Shown: positions 1-8,648, counted from the first letter of the stretch. The stretch is 64,000 nt of DNA from Streptomyces sp. GESEQ-35 (GCF_017948485.1 NZ_JAFFSX010000007.1:124001-188000); one strand, 5' to 3'. Made by a program: numbers and translations. Notes: generated from the sequence alone by a model not told the origin.

Positions 1-1407
1 CGGCCAGCTCACCGACCGTCCCGTGGACCGCTTCAGGGCGTGCTCCAACTGCGTCTGCACGTCCGCCTCGGCAGGCGTGTACTTCAGCTCGATCCGGAGC
101 GGACGGAATTCGCCGACCGGAAGCCGGGCCGCCAGGAGCCTGGTCAACAGCGACTTGCCGGCGCCGGGGTGGCCCAGCACGAGCAGCGGGGAGAGCAGGG
201 CGGGGAGACCGAGCAGGTACGCGGCGAAGAAGTGCTCGATCGTGTCGTACAAGGGCTGCTGCGCCCACCACTTGTCCGAGGCGACGCCCTGCGCGAAGCT
301 GTCCGGCCGTTGCGGAGGGGCCAGCCGGAAACGCGGATTGACGTACCCCTGCGCGAGGCTCGGCAGCGGGGGGCCTGAAGAGTCGAGGGAGGCGATCGGG
401 TCGCGCAGCCGAGCACGGGCGGCCGAGAAGGGCGTGCCCCGGCCCGCGCATTCGGCCAGCAGAGTCTCCAGCCCGGCCAGCCCGATTCCCTCAGGTCCGT
501 CCGCCGTGGCCCGCACGGCGGTGCCGCGCGGGGCGAACGTGAGGGCGAACTCGGGGCAGTGCAAGGACAGTTGAGTGATCAGCCGGCCACAGTGTTCGTA
601 GCGGTCCCGTTGTTGGGAATCACGGAAGTCGGCTTCGTAGCCGGCGTGTGATGGCGCAGGGGCCGGCGGCTCCTGAGGCTGGAGCGCATTGCGCGTCAGG
701 AGCCGGACGAAATCCAAGGCGCCCATCTGGGACAGATGATGGTCCGCGCACTGGGTCAGCGCCTCCGCCAGCGCCACCCGGGCGGCCCAGAGCAGGGCGC
801 TGCGGGCGAGGCCGTGGGCGGCCCGCACCCGTTGCGGGAAACCGTCCAGCAGGGCGTCCAGGACGAAGGGCTGGCGACCGTCCGAGTGCGCCGGCTCCAG
901 CAGCGCGTCCGCCGTGTCCAGCAGCTCCGAACGGCCGTCGGCCAGCAGGTGCACCGCCGTGTCCGCACCCATGTCCAGGCAGGCGGCTGCGTCGAGGTCG
1001 GGCGAGGCGGCGGGGACGGGAGGAGGAGACGCGACGAACGGGGCGGGCAGGTGTCCGGGTGTGGGCGCCGTACGTGTGCGTTCCACGGCACGTTCCAACT
1101 CGGCGTACCGCCCCCGCCACCACTCCACGTCCAGGCGGAGCCCCACTACCGGCCCGGATCGCGCGGCGTGCCGCTCGGCGCACAGGCGGACGATCAACCG
1201 TACGTCGTCCAAGTCCGGAGCCGTCCGTCGTCTCCCGCCCAGCAGTTCCGAAACCGAACTTTCGCCCCGGCGGAGGGTCTTCGCGATGTCCGCCTGCGGG
1301 ACACCGCAGGCGCGCACCAGGTGGCGCAGTTCGGCGCAGAAGTCCGCGACGGGACCCGTGGGGGGTGCGGTCAACTCCTGGCCCCTTCGGTGCGGTTCGG
1401 CGGACAC
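1..1407 (-). CDS. STAND-type NTPase with N-terminal HTH, truncated by the window edge
   Basis: The reading frame is open from position 1407 to the window edge, so only the N-terminal ~469 residues are visible. Residues ~15-75 look like an XRE-type helix-turn-helix (ADIAKTLRRGESSVSELLGG). A helical middle region with no recognised domain follows, then a Walker A motif GHPGAGKS near residue 410, so an NTPase module begins just before the window ends. Such HTH-linker-NTPase proteins are common in streptomycetes and resemble STAND regulators or defence sensors; the role here is inferred. The GTG at 1407 is chosen because the conserved HTH follows closely. An in-frame ATG at 1500 is possible, but neither start has a convincing ribosome site. 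It is divergent from the small gene at 1546. Confidence 0.7.
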   Translation of the reverse strand, partial: MSAEPHRRGQELTAPPTGPVADFCAELRHLVRACGVPQADIAKTLRRGESSVSELLGGRRRTAPDLDDVRLIVRLCAERHAARSGPVVGLRLDVEWWRGRYAELERAVERTRTAPTPGHLPAPFVASPPPVPAASPDLDAAACLDMGADTAVHLLADGRSELLDTADALLEPAHSDGRQPFVLDALLDGFPQRVRAAHGLARSALLWAARVALAEALTQCADHHLSQMGALDFVRLLTRNALQPQEPPAPAPSHAGYEADFRDSQQRDRYEHCGRLITQLSLHCPEFALTFAPRGTAVRATADGPEGIGLAGLETLLAECAGRGTPFSAARARLRDPIASLDSSGPPLPSLAQGYVNPRFRLAPPQRPDSFAQGVASDKWWAQQPLYDTIEHFFAAYLLGLPALLSPLLVLGHPGAGKSLLTRLLAARLPVGEFRPLRIELKYTPAEADVQTQLEHALKRSTGRSVSWP

Positions 1408-1545
1408 CTCAGAAGCGTAGGGCCTGACCTGTGTCTTCCGCCGTGAGTTCGGCGGGAGCCGGGATCGGACCGGGGTGCGGTGCGGGCGGGCGATGGTCAT
1501 GGCGCAAGCCGCCCGCCGACCGACCTCTACCCGGAGGAAACCCCC

Positions 1546-1731
1546 ATGCCATTTCAGGCCGTTCATCAGGCCGTTCAGCTGCCGGTCCTGCTCGCCGTCG
1601 TCGTCTTCCTCGCCGTCTACGTCGGTGTCGTCCTGCCCGCCGTATGGTCCCGGCGGTCGGCCCGCCGTACCGCGGCCCTCAAGGTGCTCACCCAGCTGCT
1701 CGGCGCACTGCGCCGCTGGAGGAGCCGGTGA
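1546..1731 (+). CDS. small single-pass membrane protein
   Basis: This 61-residue protein begins MPFQAVHQAV. It has one hydrophobic helix at residues ~12-33 (LPVLLAVVVFLAVYVGVVLP), then a short basic tail rich in Arg and Ala, suggesting an N-out or signal-anchor membrane protein with a cytoplasmic tail. The ATG at 1546 is preceded by a good ribosome site (CCGGAGGAAA, 1531-1540), which argues for a real gene despite its size. It is convergent with the TetR gene, with a 24-base gap. No known family was recognised and no function can be assigned. Confidence 0.6.
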   Translation: MPFQAVHQAVQLPVLLAVVVFLAVYVGVVLPAVWSRRSARRTAALKVLTQLLGALRRWRSR

Positions 1732-1755
1732 CAGCGCCGGTGACCGCGTCGGTGA

Positions 1756-2376
1756 CTACGGCTTCTCGCCCGGGTCCGTCAGGTCGATCAGCCTGCACAC
1801 CGTCTCGATGTCGATCTTGACCTGGGCGATGGAGGCACGGCCCGAGAGCCAGGTGATGAGGGCCGAGTGCCAGGTGTGCTCGATGACGCGGACGGCGGAG
1901 AGCTGCTCGGGGGTGGGGTTCTCCAGGCCCATCGCGTCAAGAATGATCACCGTCGTCTGGCGGGAGACCTGATCGACCTCGGGAGAGACACTGCGGTCCG
2001 CGAAGGTCAGGGCGCGGACCATCGCGTCGGCGAGATGGGGCTCGCGCTGGAGTGCGCGGAAGGCCCGCATCAGGGTCTCCGCGACCCGCTCGGCCGCCGT
2101 CTCCCCGGCCGGCGGCTTCTTCCGCAGTGTGCCGTGCATGTGCTCCAGCTGGTCCTGCATCGTGGCGACCAGCAGATGCACCTTGGACGGGAAGTACCGG
2201 TACAGCGTGCCGAGAGCCACCTGCGAGGACTCCGCGACCTCGCGCATCTGCACCGCGTCGAACCCGCCCCGGCTGGCCAGCTGCGCGCTCGCGTGCAGGA
2301 TGCGGCGACGGCGTGCCTCCTGCCGCTCGGTGAGGGGCGGGGAGGCGGGGTGCGAGGTACTGGCATCCGCTGGCAT
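1756..2376 (-). CDS. TetR-family repressor, KstR-like
   Basis: This 206-residue protein has an N-terminal TetR DNA-binding domain (residues ~18-65). The segment MREVAESSQVALGTLYRYFPS, followed by KVHLLV, closely resembles mycobacterial KstR, the repressor of sterol and lipid catabolism genes that responds to CoA-thioester ligands. The C-terminal ligand and dimer domain is generic. A site matching the KstR pattern TnnAACnnGTTnnA lies upstream at 2539-2552, and a second lies before the MaoC operon at 18796-18809. Autoregulation and control of both neighbouring clusters are therefore plausible. The family call is solid; the KstR-like role and target set are inferred from similarity and the two sites. 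Confidence 0.85.
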   Translation of the reverse strand: MPADASTSHPASPPLTERQEARRRRILHASAQLASRGGFDAVQMREVAESSQVALGTLYRYFPSKVHLLVATMQDQLEHMHGTLRKKPPAGETAAERVAETLMRAFRALQREPHLADAMVRALTFADRSVSPEVDQVSRQTTVIILDAMGLENPTPEQLSAVRVIEHTWHSALITWLSGRASIAQVKIDIETVCRLIDLTDPGEKP

Positions 2377-2538
2377 GGTTCCCGTTCCGTGACAGTCCGT
2401 GAGGGCGTGCGGTCAGACAGCATGGCAGGCCTGGTGCCTGTCCGGCGGGGTGGTGCCGCCGTGGCGTGAATCACCTGATCCACCGCTCACAGCAGCCCTA
2501 CCTGCCGGTAGATTCAGAGCCTCTTGAACGATCAAGTC

Positions 2539-2552
2539 TGAAACTTGTTCTA
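2539..2552. promoter_or_regulatory. KstR-like operator
   Basis: TGAAACTTGTTCTA fits the KstR half-site pattern TnnAACnnGTTnnA. It lies between the divergent TetR gene (start 2376) and the glycosyltransferase gene (start 2608), nearer the latter. A possible -10 element TAGATT (2551-2556) overlaps it, so binding could block transcription toward the glycosyltransferase. Inferred by pattern only. Confidence 0.55.
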
Positions 2553-2607
2553 GATTAGCGTCCCGGCGTAATCTCGCGGGACAGTGCAGTGGAGAAGGGG
2601 GCCCAGA

Positions 2608-4176
2608 GTGACCGCTGAGGCCAGTCAGGCGGGGTCCGAAGAGGATCCGGCAGCCGACGGCGGGCGACCGCTCCGTATCGCGCTCCTCACCTACAAAGGG
2701 AACCCGTTCTGCGGCGGCCAGGGCGTCTACGTACGGCACCTCTCCCGTGAACTCGCCCGCCTCGGTCACCGCGTCGAGGTCATCGGCGCCCAGCCGTACC
2801 CGGTACTGGACGAGGGCCACGGCAACCTGAGCCTCACCGAGCTCCCCAGCCTCGACCTCTACCGCCACCCGGACCCCTTCCGGAACCCCGGACGCGACGA
2901 GTACCGCGACTGGATCGACGCGCTCGAGGTCGCGACGATGTGGACCGGCGGCTTCCCCGAGCCGCTCACCTTCTCCCTGCGGGCCCGCCGCCATCTCCGC
3001 GCCCGGCGCGGCGAGTTCGACGTCGTCCACGACAACCAGACGCTGGGCTACGGCCTGTTGGGCGACGTGGGTGCGCCCCTCGTCACCACCATCCACCACC
3101 CGATCACCGTGGACCGCCGGCTGGAGCTGGACGCGGCGATCGGCTGGCAGCAGCAGTGGTCCAAGCGGCGCTGGTACGGCTTCACCCGCATGCAGAAGCG
3201 CGTCGCGCGCCGCCTGCCGTCCGTGCTCACCGTCTCCGGCACGTCCCGCCAGGAGATCGTCGACGATCTCGGCGTCCGCGACGACCGCATCCACGTCGTC
3301 CACATCGGCGCCGACACCGACCTGTTCGCGCCGAATGCCGCGGTACGGCAGGTGCCGGGCCGCATCGTGACCACGTCCAGCGCGGACGTTCCCCTGAAGG
3401 GCCTGGTCTTCCTGGTCGAGGCCCTGGCGAAGGCCCGTACGGAACACCCCGAGGCCCACCTGGTCGTCGTCGGCAAGCGCCCTTCGGAGGGGCCGGTCGC
3501 CCAGGCCGTCGAGCGCTACGGCCTCGAAGGCGCCGTCGACTTCGTCAAGGGCATCTCCGACGCCGAACTCGTCGACCTGATCCGCTCCGCCCAGGTCGCC
3601 TGCGTGCCGTCCCTGTACGAGGGTTTCTCCCTCCCCGCCGCCGAGGCGATGGCCACGGGGACGCCGCTGCTCGCCACGACCGGCGGCGCGATCCCGGAGG
3701 TCGCCGGACGCGACGGAGACACGTGCCTCGCGGTACCGCCGGGCGATTCGGGAGCGCTGGCCGCCGGCCTGAACCGCCTCCTCGGTGACCCGGAGTTGAG
3801 AACACGCCTCGGCCGCGCCGGCCGCGAGCGAGTACTCGCACACTTCACCTGGGCGCGAGCCGCCGAGGGAACGGTCTCCCACTACCGCAAGGCAATCACC
3901 CGCTCCGCGGGCCTCGACTCCACCCGCTCCGCGGCAGGCCCCCAGCGCTCCGCGCCCCAGAACCTCGGCCACTCCGCGGCCGCAGAGACGAGCGGGGCCG
4001 ACAAGGTGACCGCAGCCGGCTCGGCGGGTGTGGCCGGGACGGCGGGCGTGGCCGGATCGGCGCCCGCGCCCCGCTCAGCGCCCACGGCCACCGCGCCCAC
4101 CGCCACCCCGCCCCCAGAAGCTGCTGCCTCACCCGGTGTTCCAAGTGCCTATCCCGAAAGCAGGGCCACGTGCTGA
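2608..4176 (+). CDS. GT4-family glycosyltransferase
   Basis: This 522-residue protein has a GT-B fold. The N-terminal Rossmann half carries NPFCGGQGVYVRHLSRELARLGH, typical of family 4 glycosyltransferases. The C-terminal half carries the nucleotide-sugar site SLYEGFSLPAAEAMATGTP followed by GGAIPEV. These enzymes transfer a sugar from an NDP-sugar to an acceptor; the acceptor here is unknown. After residue ~430 is a low-complexity Ala/Pro/Thr/Ser tail of about 90 residues that is probably disordered. The GTG at 2608 is preferred because GGAGAAGGGG (2591-2600) precedes it; an upstream GTG at 2584 lacks this. Its stop overlaps the start of the methyltransferase gene by 7 bases, indicating a translationally coupled operon. 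Confidence 0.85.
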   Translation: MTAEASQAGSEEDPAADGGRPLRIALLTYKGNPFCGGQGVYVRHLSRELARLGHRVEVIGAQPYPVLDEGHGNLSLTELPSLDLYRHPDPFRNPGRDEYRDWIDALEVATMWTGGFPEPLTFSLRARRHLRARRGEFDVVHDNQTLGYGLLGDVGAPLVTTIHHPITVDRRLELDAAIGWQQQWSKRRWYGFTRMQKRVARRLPSVLTVSGTSRQEIVDDLGVRDDRIHVVHIGADTDLFAPNAAVRQVPGRIVTTSSADVPLKGLVFLVEALAKARTEHPEAHLVVVGKRPSEGPVAQAVERYGLEGAVDFVKGISDAELVDLIRSAQVACVPSLYEGFSLPAAEAMATGTPLLATTGGAIPEVAGRDGDTCLAVPPGDSGALAAGLNRLLGDPELRTRLGRAGRERVLAHFTWARAAEGTVSHYRKAITRSAGLDSTRSAAGPQRSAPQNLGHSAAAETSGADKVTAAGSAGVAGTAGVAGSAPAPRSAPTATAPTATPPPEAAASPGVPSAYPESRATC

Positions 4177-4919
4177 CCGTCGACTTCTCCCGGTTCCCGC
4201 TCGCCCCGGGCGACCGTGTGCTGGACCTCGGCTGCGGGGCGGGCCGGCACGCGTTCGAGTGTTATCGGCGGGGCGCGCAGGTCGTGGCGCTGGACCAGAA
4301 CGGTGAGGAGATCCGCGAGGTCGCGAAGTGGTTCGCGGCGATGAAGGAGGCGGGGGAGGCCCCGGAGGGGGCCACGGCGACCGCCATGGAGGGCGATGCG
4401 CTCGCACTGCCCTTCCCGGACGAGTCCTTCGACGTCGTGATCATCTCCGAGGTGATGGAGCACATCCCGGACGACAAGGGCGTACTCGCGGAGATGGTGC
4501 GCGTGTTGAAGCCCGGTGGGCGGATCGCGGTCACCGTCCCCCGCTACGGCCCCGAGAAGGTCTGCTGGTCCCTGTCCGACGCCTATCACGAGGTCGAGGG
4601 CGGCCACATCCGCATCTACAAGGCGGACGAGCTGATCGGCAGGATCAGGGAGGCCGGCCTCAAGCCGTACGGCAGTCACCACGCCCACGCCCTGCACAGC
4701 CCCTACTGGTGGCTGAAGTGCGCGTTCGGCGTCGACAACGACAAGGCCCTGCCGGTACGGGCGTACCACAAGCTGCTGGTCTGGGACATCATGAAGAAGC
4801 CCCTCGCGACGAGGGTCGCCGAGCAGGCGCTGAACCCGCTGATCGGCAAGAGCTTCGTCGTCTACGCGACCAAGCCGCACCTGCCGCGTCTGTCGGAGAC
4901 CGAGGTGGCCGCCAAGTGA
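4170..4919 (+). CDS. class I SAM-dependent methyltransferase
   Basis: This 249-residue protein has the SAM-binding motif I VLDLGCGAGRHAFE near residue 15, an acidic motif II (VVALDQN), and the Methyltransf_11 post-motif FDVVIISEVMEHIPDD then VLKPGGRIAVTVP. It probably methylates a small molecule or lipid-linked sugar made with the glycosyltransferase upstream. The GTG start at 4170 lies inside the end of the previous gene. The stop TGA overlaps the GTG of the next gene (GTGA), so the three genes are one coupled unit. Substrate unknown. Confidence 0.87.
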   Translation: MLTVDFSRFPLAPGDRVLDLGCGAGRHAFECYRRGAQVVALDQNGEEIREVAKWFAAMKEAGEAPEGATATAMEGDALALPFPDESFDVVIISEVMEHIPDDKGVLAEMVRVLKPGGRIAVTVPRYGPEKVCWSLSDAYHEVEGGHIRIYKADELIGRIREAGLKPYGSHHAHALHSPYWWLKCAFGVDNDKALPVRAYHKLLVWDIMKKPLATRVAEQALNPLIGKSFVVYATKPHLPRLSETEVAAK

Positions 4920-5986
4920 CCACCCCCCGGACAGAACACCTCGTCCTGCCCGGGGTCCTCACCGCCGAGCAGGCCGCCGCGACCGTGACCGGCATCCTCG
5001 CCGTGCAGCGGGAGGACGGCGCGATCCCGTGGTTCCGGGGGCATCACCTCGACCCGTGGGACCACGTCGAGGCGGCGATGGGCCTGGACGCGGCGGGCGA
5101 ACACGAGGCCGCCGAGCGGGCGTACACCTGGCTGGCGACGCACCAGAACGAGGACGGTTCGTGGTACGCGGCGTACCACGACGGCGATCCCGCCGCGGTC
5201 ACCGACCGCGGCCGCGAGACGAACTTCGTCGCCTACCTGGCCGTAGGCGTGTGGCACCACTACCTCGCGACCGGCGACGACATGTTCCTGGACCGCATGT
5301 GGCCCACCGTGTACGCGGCGGTCGAGTTCGTGCTGTGCCTCCAGCAGCCGGGCGGGCAGATCGGCTGGAAGCGCGAGGACGACGGCAGGGGCGTGAACGA
5401 CGCGCTGCTGACCGGGAGTTCGTCGATCCACCACGCGCTGCGCTGTGCGCTGGCCATCGCCGAGCAGCGTGAAGAGCCGCAGCCGGACTGGGAGTTGGCG
5501 GTCGGCGCGCTACGGCACGCGATCCGCCGGCACCCCGAGCGGTTCCTCGACAAGGACCGCTACTCGATGGACTGGTACTACCCGGTGCTGGGCGGCGCGT
5601 TGACGGACGCGGAGGCCAAGTCCCGTATCGAGACGGACTGGGACCGCTTCGTCGTGCCCGGCCTCGGAGTGCGCTGCGTCGTCCCCAACCCGTGGGTGAC
5701 GGGCGGCGAGTCGGCCGAACTCGCCCTGACGCTCTGGGCGATGGGCGAGTCCGACCGCGCGCTGGACATCCTCCAGTCGATCCAGCACCTGCGGGACCCG
5801 GAGACCGGCCTGTACTGGACGGGCTATGTGTTCGAGGACCGGACCGTATGGCCCCGGGAGCTGACCACCTGGACGGCCGGCTCCCTTCTCCTCGCGGTCG
5901 CCGCACTCGGCGGCGACGAGGCGACCTGTGCGGTGTTCGGCGGGGAACGCCTGCCGAGAGGGCTGGACCCCGACTGCTGCGGCTGA
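4916..5986 (+). CDS. prenyltransferase/terpene-cyclase-like (alpha/alpha) barrel protein
   Basis: This 356-residue protein has repeats of the squalene-cyclase/prenyltransferase beta-subunit type: ILAVQREDGAIPWF, WLATHQNEDGSWYAAYHDG, VLCLQQPGGQIGW, and WDHVEAAMGLDAAGE between them. These fit an (alpha/alpha)6 barrel. No DCTAE-like cyclase aspartate motif was seen, so a true cyclase activity is uncertain; many such proteins are annotated only as prenyltransferases. It starts at a GTG overlapping the preceding stop (GTGA at 4916-4919). With the glycosyltransferase and methyltransferase it forms a three-gene cluster, probably acting on a lipid or polysaccharide product. A longer frame upstream is just read-through of the methyltransferase gene. 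Confidence 0.7.
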   Translation: MTTPRTEHLVLPGVLTAEQAAATVTGILAVQREDGAIPWFRGHHLDPWDHVEAAMGLDAAGEHEAAERAYTWLATHQNEDGSWYAAYHDGDPAAVTDRGRETNFVAYLAVGVWHHYLATGDDMFLDRMWPTVYAAVEFVLCLQQPGGQIGWKREDDGRGVNDALLTGSSSIHHALRCALAIAEQREEPQPDWELAVGALRHAIRRHPERFLDKDRYSMDWYYPVLGGALTDAEAKSRIETDWDRFVVPGLGVRCVVPNPWVTGGESAELALTLWAMGESDRALDILQSIQHLRDPETGLYWTGYVFEDRTVWPRELTTWTAGSLLLAVAALGGDEATCAVFGGERLPRGLDPDCCG

Positions 5987-6002
5987 GCGGGCCGCCGTTC
6001 GC

Positions 6003-6290
6003 TCAATGCCGCCCGATCCGGCCGGCCAGGGCGTGTCCCACGAACAGGTACACAACCGCCGCGAGGCCGTACCCGCAGACGACCCGCGCCCATTGCTCGT
6101 CGAAGGTGAACAGGTCATGGGACCAGCCGGCAAGCCAGCGGGCCGCGTCATGGATGAACTGCACGAAGTCGTTCGCGCCGTTCGCATCCAGCAGATACAT
6201 CAGGATCCACAGGCCGAGGATGCCGGCCATGATGTCCGCGACGATCGCAATGACCGACCCGGCCTTGTTGGAGCCAGAGCTAGGAGACAT
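6003..6290 (-). CDS. small membrane protein with two predicted helices
   Basis: This 95-residue protein starts MSPSSGSNKAGS. It has a hydrophobic helix at ~12-34 (VIAIVADIMAGILGLWILMYLL), an amphipathic loop, and a second helix at ~70-88 (VVCGYGLAAVVYLFVG). The ATG at 6290 has GGAAGG just upstream, so this start is preferred to an in-frame ATG at 6359. The protein is convergent with the cluster ending at 5986. No known family was recognised; comparable short membrane proteins are common and uncharacterised in streptomycetes. Confidence 0.6.
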   Translation of the reverse strand: MSPSSGSNKAGSVIAIVADIMAGILGLWILMYLLDANGANDFVQFIHDAARWLAGWSHDLFTFDEQWARVVCGYGLAAVVYLFVGHALAGRIGRH

Positions 6291-6386
6291 ACCTTCCGGG
6301 TTGCCCTTGAATTCTGAATCAAACCCGGTGGCCGGCAAGCCGAGGTGGGTGGCCCTCAAGCGCCTGGCTGCCGACCGCCGTTCACC

Positions 6387-6503
6387 TCCAGTTCCGCCGG
6401 CTTGCAGGACGAGGAGTCCCCGGCGACCTGCCTGGGCAGGGTGCGCACCTGGAACAGCGCGACGGGCGAACTGACGCTGGACCCGGTCTCCATCTTCCAG
6501 TGA
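6387..6503 (+). pseudogene. possible C-terminal remnant of a lost gene
   Basis: An open frame with no start reads from about 6387 to a TGA at 6503. It encodes a plausible C-terminal peptide (GRVRTWNSATGELTLDPVSI) with protein-like composition. Nothing upstream in the same frame looks coding, and the adjacent gene is on the other strand. Just after it, an imperfect ~17-base direct repeat (CTTCCAGT-AGGCTACGAG) spans 6494-6533 and reaches the 3' end of the LLM gene. It may be debris from a deletion. Weak call. Confidence 0.2.
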
Positions 6504-6524
6504 GGCTACGAGCTTCCAGTAGGG

Positions 6525-7535
6525 CTACGAGTTGAGTTCGGCCAGCACCCGCAAGGACCGCCGGTCCGGCGACAGCGCCAGCAGGTCCGTCACCGGCCCC
6601 TTGCGCCACAACTCCAGCCGCTCGGCGATGCGTTCACGTGGCCCGACGAGGGAGATCTCGTCGGCGAAGGCGTCCGGGACGGCGAGCACGGCTTCCTGCC
6701 TACGGCCGTGCAGGAAGAGGTCCTGAATCCGCCGCGCCTCCTCCTCGTACCCCATCCGTGCCATCAGGTCGGCGTGGAAGTTACGGGAGGCGTGGCCCAT
6801 GCCGCCGATGTAGAAGCCGAGCATCGTCTTGACGGGGAGGAGCCCTTCGGCGAGGTCGTCACAGACGTGGACCCGGGTCATGGGGGCGACGAGGAAGCCC
6901 TCCGGGAGATCGGTCAGGGACGCCTCGTACGCCTCGGGGCGGGTCGGCGACCAGTACAGCGGCAGCCAGCCGTCGGCGATACGGGTCGTCTGCGCGACGT
7001 TCTTCGGCCCTTCCGCGCCGAGCAGGACGGGGAGTCCGGAGCGGAGGGGATGGGTGATGGACTTCAGGGCTTTGCCGATACCGGTGCCGTCGGCGCCGCG
7101 GTAGGGAAGGGAGTGGAAGCGCCCGTCGAGCGAGACGGGGGCTTCGCGGCGCAGGACTTGGCGTACGACATCGACGTACTCCCGGGTCGCGGTCAGCGGC
7201 GACTTCGGGAACGGACGGCCGTACCAGCCCTCCACCACCTGGGGACCGGACAGCCCGAGCCCGAGCATCATCCGCCCACCGGAGAGATGGTCGAGCGTCA
7301 GCGCATGCATGGCGGTGGTGGTCGGTGACCGGGCCGCCATCTGCGCAACGGCCGTACCCAGCTTGATCCTTGAGGTCTGTGCGGCAATCCAGGTGAGCGG
7401 CGTGAAGGCGTCGGAGCCCCAGGACTCCGCCGTCCACACGGAGTCATAACCGAGCCGCTCGGCCTCCTGGGCGAGCGGCACGTGATCCGCGGAGGGGCCG
7501 CGCCCCCAGTAACCGAGTGCAAGACCGAGCCGCAT
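6525..7535 (-). CDS. LLM-class F420-dependent oxidoreductase
   Basis: This 336-residue protein has the bacterial luciferase-like TIM-barrel fold. The N-terminus MRLGLALGYWG and segments EAERLGYDSVWTAESWG, TSRIKLGTAVAQ, HLSGGRMMLGLGLSGPQVVEGWYG and GFLVAPMTRV are typical of actinobacterial F420-dependent LLM enzymes. These use F420 rather than FMN to oxidise or reduce diverse metabolites; the substrate is unknown. The ATG at 7535 follows AGGAGCTCGT, a good ribosome site. A CTGAC/GTCAG inverted repeat at 7548-7562 lies immediately upstream and may be an operator. It appears to be monocistronic. Confidence 0.88.
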   Translation of the reverse strand: MRLGLALGYWGRGPSADHVPLAQEAERLGYDSVWTAESWGSDAFTPLTWIAAQTSRIKLGTAVAQMAARSPTTTAMHALTLDHLSGGRMMLGLGLSGPQVVEGWYGRPFPKSPLTATREYVDVVRQVLRREAPVSLDGRFHSLPYRGADGTGIGKALKSITHPLRSGLPVLLGAEGPKNVAQTTRIADGWLPLYWSPTRPEAYEASLTDLPEGFLVAPMTRVHVCDDLAEGLLPVKTMLGFYIGGMGHASRNFHADLMARMGYEEEARRIQDLFLHGRRQEAVLAVPDAFADEISLVGPRERIAERLELWRKGPVTDLLALSPDRRSLRVLAELNS

Positions 7536-7547
7536 ACGAGCTCCTGT

Positions 7548-7562
7548 CTGACGGCGTGTCAG
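7548..7562. promoter_or_regulatory. inverted repeat upstream of the LLM gene
   Basis: CTGAC-GGCGT-GTCAG is a perfect 5-bp inverted repeat with a 5-base spacer, 13 bases before the LLM start codon. It resembles the CCTGACA-CCC-TGTCAGG repeat at 18733-18749 before the MaoC operon. Candidate operator; the regulator is unknown. Confidence 0.4.
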
Positions 7563-7584
7563 TTATGCCGGGTCGGCTGCGACT

Positions 7585-7629
7585 GTACGACAACGGCCCC
7601 TCACCGGGAAGGGTGAGAGGCCGTCGTAC
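7585..7629 (-). terminator. hairpin after the gene at 7642-8484
   Basis: The arms GTACGA..CGGCC..CTCACC and GGTGAG..GGCCG..TCGTAC can pair with small bulges around a short loop. It is a plausible terminator for the minus-strand gene just upstream, and it separates that gene from the LLM gene. Confidence 0.6.
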
Positions 7630-7641
7630 GGCTACTGCGGC

Positions 7642-8484
7642 TCAGCCGCGCTGGATGCCGCTCGTGTCCTGAAGCACGCCCCGGCGGCCGTCCTGCGTCT
7701 GCGCGACGAGACCCGGACCGCGCTGCTCGACGGCCAGGTACCAGGTGCCCGGCGCCAGTTCGGCGATCGGCGTCTGCGAACCGTCCTCCGCGAACAGCGG
7801 CCGCGGCACGGGCACAGCGAACCAGAACGGCGAGAAGTCCCCACCGGGCTGGGCCTGCGGTGCCTGCGGCTGCTGCGGGGCGCCGTAGGCCTGCCCCGGC
7901 TGCGGCTGACCGCCGTAGGGCTGACCCGGCTGACCCGGCTGGCCGGGCTGCGGGGCGCCCGCGCCCGGGTAGCCGTAGCCGGTGGGGGGCTGGGCGCCGC
8001 CGTAGGGCTGCGGGGCTGCGGGGCGGGGGGCCGGGAGGAGGGCGGCCTGGAGGGCCGGGACCAGCGGCGTGGCGACGGCGGCGCCGGCCATCAGCAGGGT
8101 CGCGACGAGGGCCAGGATGAGGCCGATGCCGGCGCTGGGACCCTCGGCCGCACCTTGGATGTTGTCCACGCCGCCGATCGGGTCGAAGATGTTGCCGAGG
8201 GCGCTCCACGCGGCGAAGACCGTGAAGGCGGCGCCGAACTGGGCGAGATCAAGCCCTGCGACCTTGAGCGGCTGCGGCATCGCCCGGGTGACGACGACGA
8301 GCGCGGCACCGATCAGCCCCGCCAGCACGACACCGAGCATCACCGGCCCGCTCCCCCAGAGGCTCGGGAGATCACTGCTGTCGGCACCGTCGATCGAGTA
8401 GAGGCCAAGGAACGACGCGATCAACAGCAATACCGCTGCTCCGATCACCACGCCGTCGCCTCGAGTGAGGGAGCGGATATTCAC
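7642..8484 (-). CDS. four-helix membrane protein with Pro/Gly/Gln-rich tail (DUF5336-like)
   Basis: This 280-residue protein has four predicted transmembrane helices in the first ~145 residues (AAVLLLIASFLGLYS; VMLGVVLAGLIGAALVVV; GAAFTVFAAWSALG; LILALVATLLMAGAAVA). A cytoplasmic-type segment of ~70 residues rich in Pro, Gly, Gln and Tyr follows (repeats such as QPGQPGQPGQPYGG). The C-terminal ~60 residues look folded (PGTWYLAVEQRGPGLVAQTQDGR). The layout resembles actinobacterial DUF5336 / 34-kDa-antigen-like proteins, whose role is unknown. It precedes a hairpin at 7585-7629. The Pro-rich region could bind partner proteins or the cell wall. Confidence 0.7.
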   Translation of the reverse strand: MNIRSLTRGDGVVIGAAVLLLIASFLGLYSIDGADSSDLPSLWGSGPVMLGVVLAGLIGAALVVVTRAMPQPLKVAGLDLAQFGAAFTVFAAWSALGNIFDPIGGVDNIQGAAEGPSAGIGLILALVATLLMAGAAVATPLVPALQAALLPAPRPAAPQPYGGAQPPTGYGYPGAGAPQPGQPGQPGQPYGGQPQPGQAYGAPQQPQAPQAQPGGDFSPFWFAVPVPRPLFAEDGSQTPIAELAPGTWYLAVEQRGPGLVAQTQDGRRGVLQDTSGIQRG

Positions 8485-8648
8485 TTCAGGTCCTTCGTCA
8501 GTCGTCTCATCGTCGGCATCGCTGGAGGCGTCGCTGTCACCATGTCGCCGTAAGGCCCCGGTGTGAAGCGCGGGGGTGGCCCCTCATCGTACGGACGACA
8601 CTATCGTCCGCCCGAACAGGGTGTCCGCCCGGATCGGCCCGTCGATCA

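Noticed and set aside
2413..3972. 519-codon minus-strand frame over the glycosyltransferase
   Set aside because: No domain, low-complexity Gly/Ala/Arg content, and the plus strand encodes a complete GT4 enzyme.
4328..4915. Longer form of the alpha-barrel protein starting inside the methyltransferase gene
   Set aside because: The extra residues are an out-of-frame reading of the methyltransferase; GTG 4916 overlaps its stop in the usual coupled manner.
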